Source: Thermoanaerobaculum sp.
GTDB taxonomy: Bacteria > Acidobacteriota > Thermoanaerobaculia > Multivoradales > UBA5704
Assembly (NCBI GenBank): GCA_021154885.1
Contig: JAJKHS010000080.1
Location: 92,879 to 156,878, forward strand
Direction: 5' to 3'
Length of the DNA stretch: 64,000 nt
Positions 51,103 through 60,206 of this stretch are shown here, one piece after another. The notes under the pieces were generated by a model, which was not told the DNA's origin, did no database searches, and saw only the letters and a program-made list of their open reading frames with translations. Every line of letters starts with the position of its first letter. Within the stretch, counting starts at the first letter, position 1. The position numbers were made by a program, and so were the translations under genes.

Positions 51103-51897
51103 CTACCCCGCCATCTCCGCCGCCGCCGCCCGCTTCCTGCGGAACCGGGCCGCGAAGAGGGCCCCGAGGATGCCCAGCACGTAGAGCCCGCAGGCCGGGA
51201 TGGCGAAGATGCAGAGGTTCACCACGTCCGGAGTGGGCGTGATGATCGCCGCCACGATGAAGATGATCACGATGGCGTGGCGGAAGTATTTCAGCAGGAA
51301 CCGTGGCGTCACCACGCCGAGGAACGACAGGATGAGGACGAATACCGGCAGCTCGAACATCAGGCCGAGCCCGAAGATCACCGTCATCAGGAAGCCGAAG
51401 TAGGTGTCTGCCGTGATCACGGGATTCAAGTCCTGGCCAATGCCGAGGAAGAACTTGGCCGCCGCCGGGAAGGCGATGTAGTACCCGAAGGCGCCGCCGG
51501 CCAGGAAGAAGAACGTAGTGGCCAGCACGAAGGGGAAGGCCAGCCGCTTCTCCCGCTGGTAGAGGCCCGGCGCCACGAACCGCCAGATCTGGTACAGCAG
51601 GAACGGCGAGGACACGAACACCGCCATCAGCGCCGCCATCTTGAAAAAGAGGATGAAGGGGTCGGACAGCCCCAGGTAGGAGAGCTTGAAGTTGGGCGGC
51701 GTCACCTTTAGCAACGGAGCCATGAGGAACCGGAAGATCTCGCGGTAGTAGGCCCAGCACGGGAAGAAGGCCACCGCAAAGAACACCACCGACCAGAGGA
51801 TGCGCTTGCGCAGCTCCTCCAGGTGCTCCATGAGCGACATCCGCGCCAGATCTTCCTGCGTGGGCGGCGGCTGGGGACGCGAAGGGGGTATGGTCAT
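51103..51897 (-). CDS. tatC: Twin-arginine translocase subunit TatC
   Basis: 264 residues, six membrane helices. Receptor for twin-arginine signal peptides. MSLMEHLEELRKRILWS near 20 is the conserved TatC N-terminal motif (HLEELRxR), followed by FILFFKMAALMAVFVSSPFLLYQ... with the helix 2/3 Pro pattern and TPRFLLKYFRHAIVIIF near 205. The start at 51897 follows the tatA/B stop by 43 bases. An in-frame extension to 51996 is rejected. The Tat pathway exports folded cofactor proteins. Confidence 0.96.
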   Translation of the reverse strand: MTIPPSRPQPPPTQEDLARMSLMEHLEELRKRILWSVVFFAVAFFPCWAYYREIFRFLMAPLLKVTPPNFKLSYLGLSDPFILFFKMAALMAVFVSSPFLLYQIWRFVAPGLYQREKRLAFPFVLATTFFFLAGGAFGYYIAFPAAAKFFLGIGQDLNPVITADTYFGFLMTVIFGLGLMFELPVFVLILSFLGVVTPRFLLKYFRHAIVIIFIVAAIITPTPDVVNLCIFAIPACGLYVLGILGALFAARFRRKRAAAAEMAG

Positions 51898-51940
51898 CAG
51901 AGGGCGCGAGAACCCGGGCGGCGAATTTCTTGGGGATCGG

Positions 51941-52327
51941 TCAGTGCGGATCGAGATGCGGATCCACCAGGTCGGAGGGCACGGCAACCGGCACAATGTC
52001 CGGCTCCGCGACCGGGACGGGCCCAGACGTTGCGGGCATCGCGGACGCCGTCCGGGCCTCCGTCAGAGGCAGCGGCTCCACCGGCGGCTCCATCCCCAGG
52101 GACGGCAGCTCCACCTCCAGCCGTCGCGAGTGGAGCTGGGGCGGACCCGGCGTCTCGTCCAGCGCCAGCTCGGTATTGACGGACCGTTTCAGCTCGTTCG
52201 TCGCCTTGCGGAACTCCGCCATCCCCTTGCCCAGCGTGCGGCCGATCTCCGGCAGCTTCTTGGGTCCGAAGATCAGCAGCGCAAGGACGAGGATGAAGGC
52301 GATTTCGGGTACACCCAATGAGCCCAT
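51941..52327 (-). CDS. TatA/TatB-type twin-arginine translocase subunit
   Basis: 128 residues. A single N-terminal helix (GVPEIAFILVLALLIFGPKK), then the FGPKKLPEIGRTLGKGMAEF amphipathic helix common to TatA and TatB. A long Pro/Ala/Val tail (80-128) is more TatB-like, but the PEI(A/G)FI start with a single acidic residue and FGPKKLPE is TatA-like; a bifunctional TatA/B is possible. ATG 52327 has GGAGG five bases upstream. It is the only TatA/B gene in the window. Confidence 0.9.
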   Translation of the reverse strand: MGSLGVPEIAFILVLALLIFGPKKLPEIGRTLGKGMAEFRKATNELKRSVNTELALDETPGPPQLHSRRLEVELPSLGMEPPVEPLPLTEARTASAMPATSGPVPVAEPDIVPVAVPSDLVDPHLDPH

Positions 52328-52415
52328 GGGACCCTCCAGGGGGTCGATCATCGGACCGGACCGGCCGGAAAGTCAAGGGCGGGGGCTACGGGAAGCAAGG
52401 GACGGCCCCCGGTGT

Positions 52416-52421
52416 TACACT
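52416..52421 (+). promoter_or_regulatory. -10 box TACACT seven bases before the S41 peptidase start
   Basis: TACACT, seven bases, ATG at 52429; no ribosome-binding sequence between. Five of six positions match TATAAT except two substitutions at positions 3 and 5. Confidence 0.45.
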
Positions 52422-52428
52422 CCTCATC

Positions 52429-54045
52429 ATGAGACGTTCATGGCGCATCGCAGCGATCGGACTGTTCCTTCTCGCGCTGGGGCTCGGCGGACTGCTGGGC
52501 GACCGGCTCCTGGCCGTCACCGACGAGACCCGCGACTCGCTGCGCCTCTACACCGAGCTGGTGAACGTGGCGCACGACCGGTATGGGGCGAACGTCACCT
52601 ACCGCGACATCGTCTACTCCTCGGTCAACGGCATGCTCCGCGCCCTCGACCCCCACACCGCCTTCCTGAGCCCCGAGGCCTACGAGGGGATGCGGGAGAA
52701 GCAGCAGACCAGCTTCTACGGTCTGGGCATCCTGGTGGGAGTGCGCAACGGGCAGCTCACCGTCATCTCCCCCCTCGAAGGGACGCCGGCCTCGCGCCTC
52801 GGCATCCAGGCGGGCGACGTCATCAGCACCATCGAGGGCGAGCCCACGGACAGCATGTCCCTCGACGAGGCGGTCGGCAAGCTCAAGGGCCCCAAGGGCA
52901 CCCAGGTCAAGATCACCATCTCCCGCCGCGGCCTCGAGCAGCCGCTCGCCATGTCGGTGACCCGGGCGGAGATCCCGCAGACCACCGTCCGGCAGGCCTA
53001 CATGCTGAACCCGACCACGGGCTACGTGCAGCTCACCGAGTTCGCCCGCGGCACCGGCCGCGAGATGGCCGAGGCCCTGGACAAGCTGCGCAAGTCGGGC
53101 ATGAAGCAGCTCGTCGTGGACCTGCGCAACAACGGCGGCGGCCTGCTCGATCAGGCCATCGAGGTGGCCGACCAGTTCCTCCCCGAGGAGAGCATGATCG
53201 TCCAGACCAAGGGCCGCACCCGCGACTCGTTCCAGAGCTACAAGGCGAGCGGCAAGTACCCGGCCCTCGACGTGCCCGTGGTGGTGCTGGTCAACGAGGG
53301 CACCGCCTCGGCCTCCGAGATCCTCTCCGGCGCCCTGCAGGACCACGACCGCGGCCTGGTGGTGGGCACCCCGAGCTGGGGCAAGGGCCTGGTGCAGACG
53401 GTGTACAACCTCTCCTATGGCGCGGGCCTGGCGCTCACCACCGCCAAGTACTACACTCCGTCCGGCCGGCTGATCCAGCGCGACTACAGCTCCTACTACG
53501 ACTACTACACCCACGCCGACGCCGGCTCCCCCGAGCTGCGGGGCAAGCCGGTGGACGCCAAGGAAGTGTTCCACACCGACCTCGGCCGCACGGTCTATGG
53601 CGGCGGCGGCATCACCCCGGACGTCATCGTCAAGGACGACGAGCTGTCGCCCTTCGAGCAGTTCATGCTGGCCCGCAACGCCTACCTGAACTTCGCGGTC
53701 GACTACGGCAGCCGCAACAAGCTGACGAAGGACTGGAACCCGGATCAGAACAAGGTGGTGGACGAGTTCGGCCGCTGGCTGTTGAAGGAGAAGCTCGCCA
53801 CCCAGGCCGAGGTGGACAAGAACCTCAGCCAGAAGGACATCCGCGACTACTCCATGCTCCAGATCCGCGCCGAGGTGGCCAACGCCACCGCCGGCCAGGA
53901 GGCCCGTCACCGGGTCGTCGCCAGCGGCGACAAGCAGCTCCAGCAGGCCCTGGGCCTCTTCGACCGCGCCTCCACCATGCTGGCCCAGCGCCGCGAGCTG
54001 GGACCGAAGGTGAATCAGGGGACGCAGACGAAGGGCAAGCTGTAG
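52429..54045 (+). CDS. Carboxyl-terminal processing protease (S41, CtpA-type)
   Basis: 538 residues. Periplasmic serine protease. An N-terminal signal/anchor helix (8-30) is followed by a domain with DPHTAFLSPEAYEGM near 66, a PDZ domain (about 95-175; YGLGILVGVRNGQLTVI, GDVISTIEGEP), and the S41 catalytic core with Ser in NEGTASASEILSGAL near 293 and Lys in WGKGLVQTVY near 318. VVDLRNNGGGLLDQA near 230 is the conserved core strand. The C-terminal 120 residues are helical. Probable leaderless mRNA. It processes or degrades envelope proteins. Confidence 0.94.
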   Translation: MRRSWRIAAIGLFLLALGLGGLLGDRLLAVTDETRDSLRLYTELVNVAHDRYGANVTYRDIVYSSVNGMLRALDPHTAFLSPEAYEGMREKQQTSFYGLGILVGVRNGQLTVISPLEGTPASRLGIQAGDVISTIEGEPTDSMSLDEAVGKLKGPKGTQVKITISRRGLEQPLAMSVTRAEIPQTTVRQAYMLNPTTGYVQLTEFARGTGREMAEALDKLRKSGMKQLVVDLRNNGGGLLDQAIEVADQFLPEESMIVQTKGRTRDSFQSYKASGKYPALDVPVVVLVNEGTASASEILSGALQDHDRGLVVGTPSWGKGLVQTVYNLSYGAGLALTTAKYYTPSGRLIQRDYSSYYDYYTHADAGSPELRGKPVDAKEVFHTDLGRTVYGGGGITPDVIVKDDELSPFEQFMLARNAYLNFAVDYGSRNKLTKDWNPDQNKVVDEFGRWLLKEKLATQAEVDKNLSQKDIRDYSMLQIRAEVANATAGQEARHRVVASGDKQLQQALGLFDRASTMLAQRRELGPKVNQGTQTKGKL

Positions 54046-54065
54046 GCGCCGCCCACGACTCCGAT

Positions 54066-54107
54066 CCCGCCGGTTGCGGCAGCTCCTCAGGGAGCGACGC
54101 CGGCGGG
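54066..54107. terminator. Strong hairpin between converging genes
   Basis: CCCGCCGG (54066-54073) pairs with CCGGCGGG (54100-54107), with an inner GCTCC/GGAGC stem and TCAG loop. No T-run on either side, so it may be a Rho-dependent or stability hairpin. Confidence 0.45.
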
Positions 54108-54143
54108 GCCCTCTTCAGTATCGCCGCCGCCGGTCGCCGCCGG

Positions 54144-56102
54144 CTACCCGTCGCCCTCCGGCAGGGTCTTGAGCACCGCCCGCAGGGTGTCCAAGGTGAT
54201 GGGCTTGGCCAGGAAGCCGTCCATGCCCGCCGCCTCGCAGGCCTCCCGGTCGGCGGCGAAGGCGTTGGCGGTCAGGGCCACCAGGCGCAGGCGCCTGCCG
54301 CCGCCGGCCGCCTCCCGGGCGCGGATGGCGCGAGCCGCGGCCAGCCCGTCCAGCACCGGCATGTAGATGTCGAGCAGCACCAGGTCGTAGGCCGCGCGGG
54401 CAGTGGCCTCGACCGCCTCCACTCCGTCCTCCACGCACTCCACGGCGGTCCCCAGGTGCTGCAGCATGGCCTGGACCACCTTCCGGTTCACCGGGCTGTC
54501 CTCGGCCACCAGGACCCGCCGGCGGCTCGGGGCGGCTCCGGGCTGCGATCTCGGCGGGCTCGGCGGGACGGGCGGGACCGACGCGGCCGGGGCCGCAGCG
54601 TCCTCGGCCGCGGGCTCGGAGACGAGCGGCAGTCGGACCGTGAAGGTGCTGCCGCAGCCCTGGGCGCTCGCCACCGCGATCGTCCCGTCCATGGCCTCCA
54701 GCAGGCGGGCGGTGATCGCCAGGCCCAGACCCGTGCCGCCGAAGCGCCGGGTCGTCGAGGCATCGCCCTGGGTGAAGGGCCGGAACAGGCGGGCGCGCTG
54801 GCCCTCATCCATGCCGATCCCGGTATCGCGGACCGCGATGGCGAGGCGCCCCTCCCCGCCGGCGCTGGCGGCGACCGTGACGGTGCCGCCGGGGGCGAAC
54901 TTCAGCGCGTTGGAGACCAGGTTCAAGAGCACCTGGCGCACCCGTATGGGATCGGCCAGCACCCGGCGCGGCACTGTCTCGGGCCAGTCCAGGACCAGCG
55001 CCCCTCCCTGCTCGCGGACCTGGGAGCGGTACAGGGCCAAGGTGTCGGCCGCGGCGGCCAGGGCGTCGACCGGCAGCCGCTCCACCTCCAGGCGGCCGGC
55101 CTCGATCTTGGCCCAGTCCAGGATGTCGTTGAGGATCGCCAGGAGCGTCTCGCCGGAGCGCCGGATGGTCTCGGCCTGGTCGCGCTGCTCGGGCGCCAAG
55201 GGACCCGAGGCCAGGAGGTCGGCCATGCCGATCACCCCGTTCAAGGGGGTGCGGATCTCGTGGCTCATGGCGGCCAGGAACTCGGACTTGGCCCGGTTCG
55301 CCCGCACCGCCTCGTCGCGCTTCGTCACCAGCTCGGCGGTGCGGCGGTCGACGAGCGTGGCGGCGATGGCAACCGCGATGATCACCGAGGTGACGACGGC
55401 GATCACGACGGCCATCCATCGCGGCTCGAATAGGACCCTCGGGGACCCCATGCTGCCGGGGTAGAAGCGGGCGGCGTGCATGGCGGTGTAGTGCATGCAG
55501 GCCACGGCGCAGCCCATGGCGCCGGCGCCGGCCACCTGACGGAGGAAGGGGAGAGTGGCGCCGCCGGGGAAGAACTTGATGTAGAGGGCGAGGGTGGCGA
55601 GCCCGTGAGCGACGAAGATCGACAGGGCGAACAGGAGGGGCGCGTACCCCATCATGGCGTTCATGCGCATCGCTTCCATGCCTGTGTAGTGCATGCCCCC
55701 GATCCCCAACGCCATGAGCAGGCCGCCGACATTGAGCCGCCACCACGAGATCCTGGCGCGGTCCATGAAATGGAGCGCCATGGCGCTCGCGAACACGGCG
55801 GGAACCATCGAGAGGAGGGTGATGGTGAGGTCGTAGCTGACCGGAATCGGCAACGAGAAGGCGAGCATGCCGATGAAGTGCATGGACCAGATGCCCGAGC
55901 CCATGGCGGCGGCGCCGGCGGCCAGCCACCGGCGACGGATTTGCGGCGATGGCGCGCTCGCCATCCGCTCGACGACCTCGAGGGCGGCGTAGCCGCCCAG
56001 CACGGCCACGAAGAAGGACAGCGCCACCAGGAACGGCGTGTAGGCCGCAGAAAGCTCCTGGCCCAGGCCGGCGTTGGGGGCGATGAACCTCCAGAAGGGC
56101 AT
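54144..56102 (-). CDS. MHYT-domain hybrid sensor histidine kinase
   Basis: 652 residues. The N-terminal half is a seven-helix MHYT sensor with the repeated motif: WSMHFIGM near 67, [10 protein letters not shown] near 130 and [10 protein letters not shown] near 195, proposed to bind copper and sense O2, CO or NO. HisKA has [10 protein letters not shown] (His near 280), HATPase has [20 protein letters not shown] and [10 protein letters not shown], and a C-terminal receiver (about 530-650) has phospho-acceptor D near 577 (LLDIYMP). AGGA precedes ATG 56102; longer in-frame starts are rejected. Its partner regulator is not adjacent. Confidence 0.93.
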   Translation of the reverse strand: MPFWRFIAPNAGLGQELSAAYTPFLVALSFFVAVLGGYAALEVVERMASAPSPQIRRRWLAAGAAAMGSGIWSMHFIGMLAFSLPIPVSYDLTITLLSMVPAVFASAMALHFMDRARISWWRLNVGGLLMALGIGGMHYTGMEAMRMNAMMGYAPLLFALSIFVAHGLATLALYIKFFPGGATLPFLRQVAGAGAMGCAVACMHYTAMHAARFYPGSMGSPRVLFEPRWMAVVIAVVTSVIIAVAIAATLVDRRTAELVTKRDEAVRANRAKSEFLAAMSHEIRTPLNGVIGMADLLASGPLAPEQRDQAETIRRSGETLLAILNDILDWAKIEAGRLEVERLPVDALAAAADTLALYRSQVREQGGALVLDWPETVPRRVLADPIRVRQVLLNLVSNALKFAPGGTVTVAASAGGEGRLAIAVRDTGIGMDEGQRARLFRPFTQGDASTTRRFGGTGLGLAITARLLEAMDGTIAVASAQGCGSTFTVRLPLVSEPAAEDAAAPAASVPPVPPSPPRSQPGAAPSRRRVLVAEDSPVNRKVVQAMLQHLGTAVECVEDGVEAVEATARAAYDLVLLDIYMPVLDGLAAARAIRAREAAGGGRRLRLVALTANAFAADREACEAAGMDGFLAKPITLDTLRAVLKTLPEGDG

Positions 56103-56244
56103 GTCGGTTCCTGCGACTTCGGCGCTTTGGAAAGCGAGCCTATTATACAGCGCGCGGCTCACCGGTGGCCGTCGCCACCTTCCAAGCGGTCCTCGACAGG
56201 GAACGCAGACGAACGGCAAGCTGTAGGGCCGGCCTTGCCTCTGG

Positions 56245-56337
56245 CCTGGGAGCGCCGGCGTCCCGCCGGCCACTAACTCCGTTTTTTCTTCATTTTAAAG
56301 CGGAGTAAGCAGCCGGCGGGACGCCGGCGCTCCCAGG
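56245..56337. repeat. Family 3 inverted repeat (GCCGGCGTCCCGCCGGC type)
   Basis: Left arm CCTGGGAGCGCCGGCGTCCC...CGGAG, right arm its complement ending GACGCCGGCGCTCCCAGG, about 93 bases with a TTTTTTCTTCATTTT centre. It lies between FtsK and the kinase. Other copies: 58962-59044 and a half copy at about 29990-30035. Confidence 0.88.
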
Positions 56338-56342
56338 CAAAA

Positions 56343-58889
56343 CTACTCCTCACCCCTAGCTACGTCCACCTCTTCGAAGTACGTCGACGGCACCAGCACC
56401 TCGCGCGGCTTGCTGCCTTGAGCGGGTCCCAGGAGGCCGTCGCGCTCCATCATGTCGATGAGGCGGGCGGCGCGGGAAAAGCCGACGCGCATGCGGCGCT
56501 GGAGGAAGCTGGCGGAGGCTTGGCGCTCGGCCACCACCAGACGGGAGGCTTCGTCGTAGAGGTCGTCGTCGTTGTCGCCGTCGCCGCCGCCCGGGGCTCC
56601 TTCCCCTTCGTGCGCCTTGAGCACCTCGGGATCGAGCTCCGGCTTGCCCAGCTTCTTGAGCCAGCGGATGAGGCCCGCCGTCTCCTGCTCCGAGATGTAG
56701 GCGCCGTGCAGGCGCAGGACGCGCGACGAGCCGGGGGGCATCATCAGCATGTCGCCCTTGCCCAGGAGCTTCTCCGAGCCCACCTGGTCGAGGATGGTGC
56801 GCGAGTCGTGGCGGCTCGCCGTGGCGAAGGAGATGCGGCACGGGAAGTTGGCCTTGATGGTGCCGGTCAGCACGTCCACCGACGGCCGCTGGGTGGCCAC
56901 GATGAGGTGGATGCCCACGGCGCGCGCCATCTGCGCCAGGCGCGCGATCGAGGTCTCGACGTCCGCCGAGGCCACCATCATCAGGTCGGCCAGCTCGTCG
57001 ATCACCACCACGTAGTAGGGCAGCGGCTTCAGGTCCGCCGCCGTGAACAGCCCGTCCCCCCCCTCGGAGAGCGAAAGGCGCTTCTGCGTCTCCGGGTCCG
57101 AGATGGCGCGGTTGTAGTAGGCGATCGAGCGCACGTGCACCTCGGCCAGCAGCCGGTAGCGGCGCTCCATCTCGGCCACCGCCCAGCGCAGGGCGTTGGC
57201 CGCCTTCTTCGGGTCCACCACCACCTCGCACTTGAGGTGCGGGATGTCGGCGTAGACGCCGAGCTCGATGCGCTTGGGATCGATGAAGATGAACTGCACC
57301 TCGTCGCGCGTCGCCTTGTAGAGGATCGAGGTGATCATGCTCTGCAGGCCGACGCTCTTGCCCGCGCCCGTGGCCCCGGCCACCAGCAGGTGGGGCATGG
57401 TGGCGAGATCGGCGTAGTAGGGCTCGCCGTAGATGTCCGTCCCCAGCGCCATGGTGAGCACCGAGGGGGACTTGCGGAACCGCTCGTCGGCCAGCAGCGT
57501 CCCCAGGCGGATGATGCTCCGCTCCTTGTTCGGAACCTCGATGCCCAGCGTCGAGCGGCCGGACATGCGGTCGATGCGGACTGATTCCGCGCGCAAGGCG
57601 AGCGCCAGATCGTCCTGGAGATTGACCACCTGGCTCACCTTGACGCCCGGCGCCGGCTGCAGCTCGTAGACGGTGATCACCGGGCCGGGGCTGATGGCCT
57701 CGATCGTCCCCTCGACGCCGAACTCGGCGCAGCGGCTGCGGATCGCCTCCCCCAGCCGCACCAGCGCGGTCTGATCCATGGCGCTCTTGCCGTCGCTCAT
57801 CTGCAGGAGGTTGACCGGCGGCAGGGTGCCGGGGGCGATCTCGCCCACGAACGGCAGCTCCTTCTGCGGCACCGCAGCAGCGGCTGGCCGCGGCCGCGAG
57901 GGTGGCATCACATAGGCCGAGCCGAGGGAAGGCGAGCCCGCGGCTCCCGCCCCTGAGTTCACCGGCGCGGGCATGGCCGGGAAATCCGGGAAGTCCTCGT
58001 CGAGCTCTAGCGCGGCGACGCGGTGGATGCCGAAATCGGCCTCGCCCCTCTTCTCCGTTATCCGCTCCGTTATCCGCGAGCGCAGGGGGAGGTCGAGGCG
58101 GCCCGCCGGCGGCGGCACTCCCACCGAGACGCCGGCAGCGGCCATCGACGGCCGGTGGGACTCCGCCGGCGGCGGCGCGTTCTTCTGCTTCTCCTCGGCC
58201 ACCCGCTGCAGATGCTTGGTGATCACCCGGCGGCGGTTGCGCTCCTTCTCCCGGCGCTCCCGCCGGCGCTCGCGGGCCAGCACCCCCTTCTGCCACAATT
58301 GCCGCAGGCGGTCGCGCCACGCGGCGAGCAGGTCGCCCAGCGTCGACTGCACCACCAGCGCCAGGCCGCACGCCACCGCCAGCCCCAGCACCACCAGCGA
58401 GCCGGCGAGATCGAGGCGCGACTCCAGCAGCTCCGTCAGCAGCACTCCGAAGGCGCCCCCCGCCGCCACCGAGCCGTCGAGCCAGTTGATGCGGCCGAGA
58501 CTGAGGTGCAGCAGGGCCGGCACCGAGGCCAGCAGGAGCAGGGCGCCGAAGCCGCGCCCCACCACCCGCGGCGCGCCCCGCCGCCGCAGCCGCCGCCAGC
58601 CGGCCGCCAGGAGGAAGAGGGGGATGAGCAGACAGGTGAGGCCGAAGAAGCCGAACGCCAGGGCGGAGATGTGGGCGCCCACGGCGCCGATCCAGTTGTG
58701 GGCGCGGGCCCCGTCCTCCGCCACCCGGTGTAGCAGGCTCGGATCCTGCGGATGATGGCTCCCCAGGCTCAGCACCAGGAAGATGCCGGCGGCCATCAGC
58801 ACCAGCCCGAGGATCTCGCTCCCCTTCTCCGGCGAGAGAGTCGGCCGCTCAGGGCTCTGGCTCTTCTTGCGAACGACGGCGACGGACAT
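56343..58889 (-). CDS. ftsK: DNA translocase FtsK
   Basis: 848 residues. Pumps chromosomal DNA at the division septum. Four or five N-terminal membrane helices (27-190) anchor it; a charged/Pro linker (200-370) follows. The motor domain has Walker A VAGATGAGKSVGLQSM near 504 and Walker B VVVIDELADLMMVA near 625, with the gamma winged-helix domain (about 775-840, SFLQRRMRVGFSRAARLID) that reads KOPS. SpoIIIE-type motor signatures (HLLVAGATGAGKS, IDELADLM) are intact. Start MSVAVVRKKSQ at 58889. Normal length for a short-linker FtsK. Confidence 0.95.
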   Translation of the reverse strand: MSVAVVRKKSQSPERPTLSPEKGSEILGLVLMAAGIFLVLSLGSHHPQDPSLLHRVAEDGARAHNWIGAVGAHISALAFGFFGLTCLLIPLFLLAAGWRRLRRRGAPRVVGRGFGALLLLASVPALLHLSLGRINWLDGSVAAGGAFGVLLTELLESRLDLAGSLVVLGLAVACGLALVVQSTLGDLLAAWRDRLRQLWQKGVLARERRRERREKERNRRRVITKHLQRVAEEKQKNAPPPAESHRPSMAAAGVSVGVPPPAGRLDLPLRSRITERITEKRGEADFGIHRVAALELDEDFPDFPAMPAPVNSGAGAAGSPSLGSAYVMPPSRPRPAAAAVPQKELPFVGEIAPGTLPPVNLLQMSDGKSAMDQTALVRLGEAIRSRCAEFGVEGTIEAISPGPVITVYELQPAPGVKVSQVVNLQDDLALALRAESVRIDRMSGRSTLGIEVPNKERSIIRLGTLLADERFRKSPSVLTMALGTDIYGEPYYADLATMPHLLVAGATGAGKSVGLQSMITSILYKATRDEVQFIFIDPKRIELGVYADIPHLKCEVVVDPKKAANALRWAVAEMERRYRLLAEVHVRSIAYYNRAISDPETQKRLSLSEGGDGLFTAADLKPLPYYVVVIDELADLMMVASADVETSIARLAQMARAVGIHLIVATQRPSVDVLTGTIKANFPCRISFATASRHDSRTILDQVGSEKLLGKGDMLMMPPGSSRVLRLHGAYISEQETAGLIRWLKKLGKPELDPEVLKAHEGEGAPGGGDGDNDDDLYDEASRLVVAERQASASFLQRRMRVGFSRAARLIDMMERDGLLGPAQGSKPREVLVPSTYFEEVDVARGEE

Positions 58890-58961
58890 AGGGCGCAGTC
58901 TGGTCTAGAAGTTGGTTGAAGGATCGTCTCTCAAGTAGCCATGAAGTCTAGCACAACACCC

Positions 58962-59044
58962 CCTGGGAGCGCTGGCGTCCCCGCCGGCTGCTTACTTCTC
59001 TTTTCCTTGGGTTAGAAGGCCGGCGGGACGCCGGCGGTCCCAGG
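58962..59044. repeat. Family 3 inverted repeat
   Basis: Left arm CCTGGGAGCGCTGGCGTCCC, right arm GGACGCCGGCGGTCCCAGG around a TTACTTCTCTTTTCC centre. It ends six bases before the 21-bp array begins. Confidence 0.85.
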
Positions 59045-59049
59045 ACGTC

Positions 59050-59658
59050 GCGGCATTGGACAGGCTCGTCGCGGCCATTGGCATGTCCGACGCTGCGATG
59101 AGCGGATCAATTGCTGCATCGGACACGTCATTTGCCGCATCTGACACTCTCTTCGATGCACATGACACGCCATTTGCCATGACATCCCCACTTTTTACCG
59201 CGAGTGGCGGGCCCATCGCCGCAACGGACACTCTCCATCTCTCGCCGGCTCCCCTCTTTCCTGCAACGGACACGGCCTGCCGGGCAAAGAGCCTGCACGT
59301 CGCTGCACATGGCATTCTCGTCATGGCAAACCGTGGGCATGTTGCCGCGTTCGATCCGCCTTCTGCCGCAATGAGACGGGCTTTCGCCGCGTCGTTCCCT
59401 CTTTCCCTCACGTCCGGCGGAGCACGCCAGCCATCGGCCCCGCCCGGCGTTCGACAGGAAGGAGCGAATACCGCAACGGACACTCTCCGGAAGAGATCGG
59501 ACAGGGACGTTGCCGCAGTTGGCCGTGCTATCCTCTCGCCGAGAGAGCCATTGACTTCAACTTGAGCGTCCAATGCCGCGACGAGTCCCCACGTCGTGGC
59601 AAAGGGACGAGACAATGCCGCGCGTGACAGGAACGTCGCGGTGATCAGAGGAGGACCG
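59050..59658. repeat. 29-unit degenerate 21-bp tandem array ending at a start codon
   Basis: 609 bases = 29 x 21 with no indels by eye. A typical unit begins GCCGCA, has GGACAC in the middle and ends TTY or GTC; two units share GCAACGGACACTCTCC exactly. The last unit contains AGAGGAGGACCG and the next base is the A of ATG 59659. Read in frame it gives a heptad with a leading Ala-Ala (AASDTLF-like), interrupted by one TGA at 59563-59565. The period equals two turns of B-DNA. No gene is called within it. Confidence 0.9.
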
Positions 59659-60165
59659 ATGAGCTCGGAGCTGTCCGTCGCGAAGGTCTTGTCCAACCTG
59701 GAGGCGCGGGCCGCGCGGCACCAGGAGCGGCAGGCCTTCCATGCCCAGCAGGAGGCGCACCATCGGGAGCAGCGGGCCCTGCACGAAGCCGAGCTGGAGA
59801 AGGTCCAGCAGCACCTGGAGGCCTTCCGGGCGGTGGCCGCCGCGGCCGTGGCGCTCGCCACCCAGACCGCCCCGGAGGCGCCGTCCCCCTCGCTCCCCAT
59901 TGAGTCCCAGTGGGGCCGGCTGATGGTGAGCCGGATCCTCCGCGCGGTCGTGGAGGGGCAGACCGGGGACGAGCCCTTCGGGGGCTCCGACATCGCCGCC
60001 GAGGCCAACCAGCGCTACGCCGACCGCCTCCCCCGGCCGGTCGACGCCCGCACCGCCTCGGACGTCCTGCGGCGCATGCGGGCCGAGCGCCGCATCCACC
60101 TCGTCCGCCTGGGAAAGGCGTTCTACGAGGCGCTGTACAGGAAGGGAGCGCGGCCGGCCGAGTGA
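59659..60165 (+). CDS. Hypothetical protein with coiled-coil N-terminus and DNA-binding-like C-terminus
   Basis: 168 residues. The N-terminal half is a His/Gln/Glu-rich coiled coil (AARHQERQAFHAQQEAHHRE, then ALHEAELEKVQQHLEAF). The C-terminal half (about 85-165: WGRLMVSRILRAVVEGQTGD, EANQRYADRLPRPVDARTA, DVLRRMRAERRIHLVRLGK) looks like a small winged-helix. GAGGAGGACCG, within the last unit of the 21-bp array, is an ideal ribosome-binding site. Unrecognised family. The array upstream may be its leader or regulator. It is followed 41 bases later by another gene on the same strand. Confidence 0.72.
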   Translation: MSSELSVAKVLSNLEARAARHQERQAFHAQQEAHHREQRALHEAELEKVQQHLEAFRAVAAAAVALATQTAPEAPSPSLPIESQWGRLMVSRILRAVVEGQTGDEPFGGSDIAAEANQRYADRLPRPVDARTASDVLRRMRAERRIHLVRLGKAFYEALYRKGARPAE

Positions 60166-60193
60166 GGCCAAGGTTAGCGCCCATGGGGTCGGC

Positions 60194-60199
60194 TATACT
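60194..60199 (+). promoter_or_regulatory. -10 box TATACT seven bases before the start at 60207
   Basis: TATACT followed by seven bases and ATG; no ribosome-binding sequence. Confidence 0.5.
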
Positions 60200-60206
60200 C
60201 GCGGCC

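Noticed and set aside
51930..55433. A plus-strand open frame of 1167 codons across tat, CtpA and the kinase
   Set aside because: Shadow of three real genes in other frames; Arg/Pro/Gly-rich with no recognisable domain.
59056..59565. A 169-residue coding gene inside the 21-bp array
   Set aside because: The frame exists only because the unit length is a multiple of three; it has no ribosome site or domain, and the register continues past its stop.
59050..59658. CRISPR array
   Set aside because: There is no repeat-spacer alternation, no conserved direct repeat of 24-40 bases and no cas gene; the 21-base units are contiguous and all diverged.
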